The position numbers and the translations under genes are program-made. A stretch of 64,000 nt of DNA from Alistipes sp. (GTDB lineage: Bacteria > Bacteroidota > Bacteroidia > Bacteroidales > Rikenellaceae): contig JAFXIS010000069.1 in NCBI GenBank assembly GCA_017532885.1, positions 1 through 64,000 on the forward strand. Reading direction: 5' to 3'. Below the pieces are notes generated by a model. The model had not been told where the DNA came from and did not search any database. It worked only from the letters and a program-made list of their open reading frames with translations. Below, one piece after another: positions 57,952 through 64,000 of this stretch. The number at the start of each line of letters is the position of its first letter. The first letter of the stretch is position 1.

Positions 57952-60543
57952 ATGGCACAACGAGTAAAAAAGAGTCAAAATAAGAGCAAAAAACCATCCA
58001 CGACATCAAATGATAATATGTTGTGGATGTTAGGTTTTGTGATGCTTATATTGGGAATATTATCCATCGTGTCTGTTTTGTCGCATTTTGTCTATTGGTC
58101 GGCAGATTTGTCGGCTCTGCGCAATGATGTGGCGTTGTCAGGTGTGGTTATACCTTATGAGAATTGGTGTAGCAGCCTGGGTGCGCATATCGCTTATTGG
58201 GTTGTGGATTGCTCGTTTGGTGTATTTGGACTGTTGTTGCCCGTGGTGATAACACTCTTAGGCTGGCGAATATTCCGTCGTAAGAGCCTGCATTTTAACC
58301 ATTTGGCATTGAGTGCTGCGCTGTTGCTGGTTGTAGGCTCGGTGACTATGGGCTTTATTGCTATGGAATTCTCGTTGTCGCACGATATAGGTGGCCGTTT
58401 AGGACAGGCGTGTGCTAAGGACTTGGCCGATGTAATGGGCGACTTTGGTGTTATCATGCTCCTGCTTATGGCGTGGATTTTAACGGGGGTATATATCAAT
58501 CGTAATGTCATTGCGCTGGTAAATAGGAGTGTGGACGGCATGGTACATACGGGCGAGAATGTAATTGGCAAGGTTAAGAGTATCGCTTCAAATAAGGAGA
58601 AGGATGCAGCGCAAGATGTGGATTCGGCGGAGGCGGCTACTGATTCGGCGGAGGATGTTGCTCAAAATGATAATCTTCCACAAGCGAGTGGTGTAAATGA
58701 GAAGGCCGCTCAACCGAATAACGCGAATGAAATATCATTCTCGATAGAGCCTAATAATGAGGGTAAGCCTAATGCGATAGATGTGGAAACTCTGCTGAAA
58801 AGTGAGGAGAGTGTATCTGTTGCGGATAATAATGACGAAGAGTATACTTTCAGCGTTGAAGTTGGGGAAGATAAAGATGCTGTTGCGGAGGAGCAACCGA
58901 TTGAGCAGCAATTAAATGAGGATGTTGCGCCCGGCGAAGAGGATGAGGAGTTGGTCGTGAAAGTATATGAGAATAAACCTAAAACCCTATCGGAGGATGA
59001 GTTGGAGGTGGAGCCATATAACCCGTTGCTCGATTTGGAGTTCTACAAGAAGCCCCATGTGTCGTTGCTGGAGGATTATAAATCACCTCATAAGGTTAGC
59101 TCGGAGGAGATTTTCGAGAATAAGCGCCGCATTCAAGAGACGCTGAAGTATTTTGGCATTCCTATCGTAAATATTGATGCTACGGTGGGTCCTACGGTTA
59201 CGCTTTACGAGATTACGCAGGCACAAGGCGTGAAGATTTCGAAGATTCAGGGCTTGGAGAAGGATATTGCCCAAAGTCTTCGTGCGCAGGGTATTCGTAT
59301 CATTGCGCCTATTCCGGGAAAGGGAACAATTGGTATTGAGGTGCCGAATCGTGATAAGCAGATTGTGTCGATGTATTCGTCAATTTGCTCCGAGGAGTTC
59401 CAATCGTCGAAGGCGGAGCTGCCGATTGTGATTGGCCGTACGATTCAGAATGAGAATTTTACTTTCGATTTGGCAAAGTTGCCGCACCTTTTGGTGGCGG
59501 GTGCTACGGGTCAAGGTAAGTCTGTCGGACTGAATGCCATTATAACCTCGTTGCTTTACAGAAAGCACCCTGCCGAGTTGAAATTTGTGATGATTGACCC
59601 CAAGATGGTGGAGTTTTCGGTTTATAACAAACTTGAAAAACACTTCCTTGCCAAGATGGAGTCAGAGGAGGAGTCTATCATTACCGAGCCGAAAAAGGCA
59701 GTATATGTGCTTAATTCATTGGTCGAGGAGATGGGGCGTCGCTTGGAGTTGTTGAAGATGGCGACGGCACGAAATATTGTGGAGTATAACGAGAAATTTA
59801 CTGCTCGAAGGCTTAACCCCAATAAGGGTCATCGCTTCTTGCCGTATATAGTTGTGATTATTGATGAGTTCGCCGACCTTATAATGACTGCTCGCGAGGT
59901 CGAGGTACCTGTTATGCGTCTGGCGCAAAAGGCGCGTGCTGTGGGTATTCACCTGATTGTGGCTACGCAGCGACCCGATGTGAAGGTTATTACGGGTGGT
60001 ATTAAGGCGAATTTCCCGTCGCGCATTGCATTCCGTGTAATTCAAACGGTTGATTCGCGTACTATTATCGACCAGCCCGGCGCTAATCAGCTCATCGGTC
60101 GAGGCGATATGCTCTTCTCGAAAGATGGCGATTTGACGCGTATCCAGTGCGCATTGGTTGAAACCAAGGAGGTGGAGCGTTTAGTTGATTTTATCTCAAA
60201 ACAGCAGGGCTACACCGAGGCTTATCCGCTGCCCGATTATGTTCCCGAATCGGAGGGTGACGGCGGAGCGTCGATGGCAGACGGAGAGAGTGGCTCGGCT
60301 ATAAAATATGACTCGATTTTTGCCGAGGTGGCACGCTTTGCGGTGATGAATGGAGAACTCTCTATCTCGCTCATTCAGCGTAACTTCGAGGTGGGATTTA
60401 ATCGCGCAGGACGAATCTTTTTGCAATTAGAGCGCGCCGGAATAATCGGCGGTCCGCAGGGCGGCTCAAAGAAACAACGCGAGGTGAAATATTACGATAT
60501 GCCGTCGTTGGAGGCAAAATTACAGGAGTTGGGCCTGTCGTAA
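57952..60543 (+). CDS. ftsK: FtsK/SpoIIIE-type DNA translocase
   Basis: 863 residues. Four N-terminal membrane helices (about 25-50, 80-105, 112-132, 155-180), an acidic/Gln-Asn linker (about 200-345), then the motor: alpha/beta domains with Walker A ATGQGKSVGLN, Walker B IVVIIDEFADLIMTA, VGIHLIVATQRPDVKVITGGIK, and the gamma winged-helix (SLIQRNFEVGFNRAGRIFLQLERAGIIG). Pumps chromosome ends through the septum and works with topoisomerase IV. It keeps the short linker usual for this phylum compared with the ~1300-residue E. coli FtsK. Confidence 0.95.
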   Translation: MAQRVKKSQNKSKKPSTTSNDNMLWMLGFVMLILGILSIVSVLSHFVYWSADLSALRNDVALSGVVIPYENWCSSLGAHIAYWVVDCSFGVFGLLLPVVITLLGWRIFRRKSLHFNHLALSAALLLVVGSVTMGFIAMEFSLSHDIGGRLGQACAKDLADVMGDFGVIMLLLMAWILTGVYINRNVIALVNRSVDGMVHTGENVIGKVKSIASNKEKDAAQDVDSAEAATDSAEDVAQNDNLPQASGVNEKAAQPNNANEISFSIEPNNEGKPNAIDVETLLKSEESVSVADNNDEEYTFSVEVGEDKDAVAEEQPIEQQLNEDVAPGEEDEELVVKVYENKPKTLSEDELEVEPYNPLLDLEFYKKPHVSLLEDYKSPHKVSSEEIFENKRRIQETLKYFGIPIVNIDATVGPTVTLYEITQAQGVKISKIQGLEKDIAQSLRAQGIRIIAPIPGKGTIGIEVPNRDKQIVSMYSSICSEEFQSSKAELPIVIGRTIQNENFTFDLAKLPHLLVAGATGQGKSVGLNAIITSLLYRKHPAELKFVMIDPKMVEFSVYNKLEKHFLAKMESEEESIITEPKKAVYVLNSLVEEMGRRLELLKMATARNIVEYNEKFTARRLNPNKGHRFLPYIVVIIDEFADLIMTAREVEVPVMRLAQKARAVGIHLIVATQRPDVKVITGGIKANFPSRIAFRVIQTVDSRTIIDQPGANQLIGRGDMLFSKDGDLTRIQCALVETKEVERLVDFISKQQGYTEAYPLPDYVPESEGDGGASMADGESGSAIKYDSIFAEVARFAVMNGELSISLIQRNFEVGFNRAGRIFLQLERAGIIGGPQGGSKKQREVKYYDMPSLEAKLQELGLS

Positions 60544-60603
60544 TACTTTTTGACGGCGAATGTCCGTTATATTGTAAAGCGTTATATTGAAAAGAGGGTG
60601 ATT

Positions 60604-61200
60604 ATGCGAAGATTTTCATTGCTGATATGTGCGTTACTTGTGTCGTGGGGTGTTGCGGCGCAGGAGGGCGTGTGGCAAATTTTACAGCGCGTATCGGAAT
60701 ATATGGACTCAAAAAATGGCTATGAAGTTAAGTTCTCGATAGATGCTGAAGGCTTTACTTCTCAAGGACGATATTGTGTTAAGGGAGAGTCTTATTATAT
60801 CTCTGTTGCCGATGCCGAGGTCTATGCCGATGGCGAAGTGCGCTATGAGGTTGATAATGCACGCCGCGAGGTGAATGTTGATGTCATGAATTTGGATAGT
60901 CGCAATATTTTGGATAATCCTACGCGCTGTTTCGACTTTGTCGAGGAGGATTACACTGCAACAATCGTGGAGCGCATAGGAGGAGATATTACGCTTGGTT
61001 TACGCGCCAAAGATGAAACGGTGGAGGGCGAAATATTCCTTACCGTAGATTCTAAAACGGCTTGCCCGAAAGAGGTGAAATATACGCTCTACGATGATGT
61101 AATTAAGGTCGTTGTTGAGCAGGTAGAGCATAAGCAGGGCGATGTGAAGAGTTTTAATCGCTCGCAATATAAGGATTACGAGATAATAGATTTTCGATAG
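60604..61200 (+). CDS. LolA-like periplasmic lipoprotein carrier
   Basis: 198 residues. Signal peptide MRRFSLLICALLVSWGVAA; the mature part is short and beta-rich, with WQILQRVSEYMDSKNGYEVKF, QGRYCVKGESYYIS and VRYEVDNARREVNVD strands, similar to the LolA-fold carriers of this phylum that follow ftsK. It would ferry lipoproteins from the inner to the outer membrane, though no LolB is encoded here. The ATG at 60604 is preferred to TTG at 60550 because it starts the signal peptide. Last gene before the terminator. Confidence 0.8.
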   Translation: MRRFSLLICALLVSWGVAAQEGVWQILQRVSEYMDSKNGYEVKFSIDAEGFTSQGRYCVKGESYYISVADAEVYADGEVRYEVDNARREVNVDVMNLDSRNILDNPTRCFDFVEEDYTATIVERIGGDITLGLRAKDETVEGEIFLTVDSKTACPKEVKYTLYDDVIKVVVEQVEHKQGDVKSFNRSQYKDYEIIDFR

Positions 61201-61230
61201 AAAATAGTCGGTCTGCCGGCTATAAGTCTT

Positions 61231-61267
61231 AATTTCTCTCGGCAGGGTGTCGGGAGAAATTTTTTTT
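61231..61267 (+). terminator. Terminator after the parE-to-lolA gene cluster
   Basis: Arms AATTTCTC / GAGAAATT with a 15-base loop, then eight Ts. Confidence 0.75.
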
Positions 61268-61350
61268 GCCGTCAAATCGCCTGAAAATGGGCAAAAACGG
61301 GAAGTTTTCAAAAATAAATCGTATGATAGCGTAAAAAACTGTGTGTAGAA

Positions 61351-61381
61351 TTGTTTATTTGTAAAATAAACACTACTTTTG
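61351..61381 (+). promoter_or_regulatory. gyrA promoter
   Basis: TTG (61351-61353), 20-base spacer, TACTTTTG (61374-61381). Both possible start codons (61402 and 61432) lie downstream. Confidence 0.6.
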
Positions 61382-61431
61382 TTTGTTAGAAATAGTGCGC
61401 CATGGGCGCTAATTTGGAAAACTTAAATTTT

Positions 61432-64000
61432 ATGTTGACTGAAGAAGAAAAGAATGTCGAATTGACGGGTCGAATTGTACCTATCAATATCGAGGAACAG
61501 ATGAAAACGGCATATATCGACTACTCGATGTCGGTTATCGTATCGCGTGCGTTGCCTGATGTGCGTGATGGTTTGAAGCCTGTGCATCGTCGTATTTTGT
61601 ACGATATGAGTGCCGAACTTAATCTCTATTCCGATAAGCCTACTCGTAAGTCTGCCCGTATCGTCGGTGATGTGCTCGGTAAGTTCCACCCACATGGCGA
61701 TAGTTCGGTTTATGAGGCTATGGTGCGTATGGCTCAGGATTGGGCTATGCGTTATCCTTTGGTAGAGGGTCAGGGTAACTTCGGTTCTGTGGATGGTGAC
61801 TCGGCTGCGGCTATGCGTTATACCGAGGCCCGCATGCAGAAGATTACCGACGAGGTAATGGCCGATATCGAGAAAGAGACTATCGATTGGACTACAAACT
61901 TCGACGATACATTGAAGGAGCCTACCGTATTGCCTACGAAGATTCCTTTGTTGTTGGTGAATGGTGCCAGCGGTATTGCCGTAGGTATGGCTACGAATAT
62001 GGCTCCACATAACTTGGGTGAGGTTATTGATGCATGCTGCGCTTATATCGATAATCCCGAGTGCGAGTGCGATGAGTTGTTGCAGTATGTGAAGGGCCCC
62101 GACTTCCCGACAGGAGCGTTGATTTACGGCTATGAGGGCGTTAAGGAGGCTTTGCTTACCGGTCATGGTCGCGTTATGATGCGTGCGAAAGCGGAGATTG
62201 AGACTGCTGATAATGGTCATGAAACAATTATCGTTACCGAGATACCTTACATGGTCAATAAGGCCGAGTTGTGTAAGCGTATTGGCGAGATGGTCAATGA
62301 GAAGAAGTTGGAGGGCATCTCACACATCAACGACGAGAGTGACCGCAGCGGTACCCGTATCGCTATCGAGATTAAGCGTGATGCTTCGGCAAATGTCGTG
62401 CTGAATACGCTTTTCAAGAATACGCAGTTGCAGACCTCGTTTGTAGTGAATAACATCGCCTTGGTGAATGGTCGCCCGATGCTTCTTAATTTGAAGGATT
62501 TGATTAAGCACTTCGTTGAGCATCGTCACGATGTTGTTGTGCGTCGTACACGCTTCGACTTACGCAAGGCTCAGGAGCGTATGCATATCGTTCAGGGCTT
62601 GATTATTGCCCAGCAGAATATTGACGAGGTGGTGCATATTATCCGAAATTCTCGTAATAACGAGTTGGCAAAGCAGGCTTTGCAGGAGCGTTTCGGACTG
62701 AGTGAGTTGCAGACGGCAGCAATCACCGAGATGCGTTTGCGCCAATTGACCGGCTTGGAGGTTGAGAAGTTGGAGAATGAACATACGGAGTTGGAGCGCA
62801 AGATTAACTACTTCAACGATGTATTGGCAAGCACCGAGATGCAGTTGCAGATTGTGAAGGACGAGCTTGCAGAGGTTAAGGCCGCATATGGCGACGAGCG
62901 TCGTACCGAGATTGTCTACTCTTCGGAGGAGTTTAATCCTGAGGATTTCTATGCCGATGACGATATGGTTATTACCATTTCGCACATGGGTTACATCAAG
63001 CGTACCCCATTGGCAGAGTATCGTACTCAGAACCGTGGCGGCGTAGGTGTTAAGGGTAGTGCTACACGCGACGAGGACTTCATCGAGCATATTTATGTGG
63101 CTTCGATGCACAATACAATGATGTTCTTTACCGAGAAGGGTCGTTGCTATTGGTTGAAGGTCTACCAGATTCCCGAGGGAACACGCACATCGAAGGGTCG
63201 CGCAATCCAAAATATTATCCAGATTGAGCCCGATGATAAGGTTCGCGCCTATATTAATACGAAGAACCTCAACGATGCGGAGTATATCAACTCGAACTAC
63301 ATCGTGATGTGTACTCGTGAGGGTGTTATCAAGAAGACTAAGCTGGAGGCTTACTCTCGTCCTCGCCAGAATGGTGTGAATGCTATCGTTATTCGCGAGG
63401 GTGACCGCCTGATTGAGGCTAAGATTACCAGCGGTGAGGCCGAGATTATGATTGCGGCTCGTGGTGGTAAGGCTATCCGCTTCAATGAGAGCACAGTTCG
63501 TCCAATCGGTCGTGTAGGTGCCGGAGTTCGCGGTATCGCACTTGACGAGGGTGATGAGGTTGTAGGTATGATTTGCATCGAGCCTGATTCAAAGCAGGAT
63601 GTGTTGGTACTCTCGGAGAATGGCTATGGTAAGCGAACCGACTTGGAGGAGTATCGTATCACAAACCGTGGCGGTAAGGGTGTTAAGACAATCAATATTA
63701 CCGAAAAGACGGGTGACTTGATTTCAATTCAGGCTGTAACGGATGAAAATGACTTGATGATTATCAATAAGTCGGGCGTTACAATCCGTACCAAGGTTGA
63801 GCAGATTCGTTTGGCCGGTCGTGCTACTCAGGGTGTGAGAATCATCAACTTGCGTGAGGGTGATGCTATTGCTTCGGTTATGGCAGTGCCTGTAAGCGAG
63901 GAGGAGGAGATTCCCGCAGCAGAGGTCGTTGCAGAGGGTGATGTCGAGGGTGATGCAGCAGTAGTTGCGGAGCCTCAGCAGGAGCCTGCACAGGTAGAAA
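61432..64000 (+). CDS. gyrA: DNA gyrase subunit A, 3' end outside window
   Basis: 856 codons are visible with no stop. Motifs: [22 protein letters not shown] start ([19 protein letters not shown]), [22 protein letters not shown] (Ser at the E. coli Ser83 place), [22 protein letters not shown] with the catalytic Tyr, [14 protein letters not shown] and the C-terminal pinwheel with the GyrA-box-like [10 protein letters not shown]. It introduces negative supercoils with GyrB. An in-frame ATG at 61402 would add ten residues ([10 protein letters not shown]); the start at 61432 is a choice. Acidic repeats begin near the window edge. Confidence 0.95.
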   Translation, partial: MLTEEEKNVELTGRIVPINIEEQMKTAYIDYSMSVIVSRALPDVRDGLKPVHRRILYDMSAELNLYSDKPTRKSARIVGDVLGKFHPHGDSSVYEAMVRMAQDWAMRYPLVEGQGNFGSVDGDSAAAMRYTEARMQKITDEVMADIEKETIDWTTNFDDTLKEPTVLPTKIPLLLVNGASGIAVGMATNMAPHNLGEVIDACCAYIDNPECECDELLQYVKGPDFPTGALIYGYEGVKEALLTGHGRVMMRAKAEIETADNGHETIIVTEIPYMVNKAELCKRIGEMVNEKKLEGISHINDESDRSGTRIAIEIKRDASANVVLNTLFKNTQLQTSFVVNNIALVNGRPMLLNLKDLIKHFVEHRHDVVVRRTRFDLRKAQERMHIVQGLIIAQQNIDEVVHIIRNSRNNELAKQALQERFGLSELQTAAITEMRLRQLTGLEVEKLENEHTELERKINYFNDVLASTEMQLQIVKDELAEVKAAYGDERRTEIVYSSEEFNPEDFYADDDMVITISHMGYIKRTPLAEYRTQNRGGVGVKGSATRDEDFIEHIYVASMHNTMMFFTEKGRCYWLKVYQIPEGTRTSKGRAIQNIIQIEPDDKVRAYINTKNLNDAEYINSNYIVMCTREGVIKKTKLEAYSRPRQNGVNAIVIREGDRLIEAKITSGEAEIMIAARGGKAIRFNESTVRPIGRVGAGVRGIALDEGDEVVGMICIEPDSKQDVLVLSENGYGKRTDLEEYRITNRGGKGVKTINITEKTGDLISIQAVTDENDLMIINKSGVTIRTKVEQIRLAGRATQGVRIINLREGDAIASVMAVPVSEEEEIPAAEVVAEGDVEGDAAVVAEPQQEPAQVE

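Noticed and set aside
61423..62220. A 265-codon minus-strand frame over the gyrA start
   Set aside because: It is opposite the conserved GyrA N-terminal core and its product has no known domain.

Overview
This window carries a gene-dense stretch of the chromosome of a Bacteroidota bacterium, most likely of the order Bacteroidales (a gut-type lineage; genus not determined). The evidence is the TTTG-N19..22-TAnnTTTG promoter form in front of many genes, weak or absent Shine-Dalgarno sequences, TonB-dependent receptor biology with carboxypeptidase-regulatory-like domains, a prokaryotic HU/CCDC81 plus SPOR protein, a PG0541-type RND operon, and lipoproteins with acidic residues after the lipid-bearing Cys. 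I see no prophage, CRISPR array, rRNA operon or coding transposon. The small mobile signals are palindromic, non-coding repeats.

Layout. 1-2.2 kb: 3' part of a GLUG/beta-helix surface protein. 2.4-8.0 kb: an operon of an outer-membrane porin and potABCD (polyamine uptake). 8.2-12.2 kb, minus strand: rpe, an ABC-F ATPase gene broken by one in-frame TAA, rlmB and a zinc metallopeptidase. 12.3-13.7 kb: two related small beta-barrel proteins. 13.8 kb: rpiB. 14.6-17.5 kb: a three-gene lipid-linked sugar or lipid A glycosylation operon. 17.6-22.0 kb: ruvB, typA, aroB, DUF454. 22.3-26.2 kb: a 1303-residue lipoprotein with collagen-like tracts and a duplicated module. 26.6 kb: tRNA-Arg(CCG). 26.7-30.8 kb: degenerate S24-type regulator, orphan histidine kinase, lgt, HU-SPOR protein, GtrA protein. 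31.2-33.6 kb: BlaI repressor and BlaR1-like M56 protein with two palindromic operators. 34.0-40.5 kb: TetR-controlled RND efflux operon. 40.6-44.5 kb, minus: RlmI-like methyltransferase, DEDD exonuclease, RecQ. 44.6-48.1 kb: metal-handling cluster (His/Cys-rich protein, TonB receptor, HMA chaperone). 48.2-49.7 kb: ECF sigma factor, small membrane partner and a divergent membrane protein, with matching promoter motifs on both strands. 50.0-51.7 kb: MBL-fold hydrolase and PlsC-like acyltransferase. 51.9-61.2 kb: parE-parC-aroK-murI-ftsK-lolA-like. 61.4 kb to the end: gyrA, cut by the window edge.

The genes mix housekeeping (DNA topology, repair, rRNA modification, cell-wall precursors) with envelope functions (porin, efflux, lipoprotein maturation, glycosylation, metal uptake) and three compact regulatory circuits (BlaI/M56, ECF sigma, TetR). 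The signals most worth following are the paired ECF promoters, the nonsense-interrupted ABC-F gene, a palindromic MITE-like element with an apparent 8-bp target duplication and a second copy 16 kb away, a candidate small RNA opposite the rlmB leader, the leader hairpin of the porin-pot operon, and the unusual protein ends of ParC, PotD and the M56 protein.
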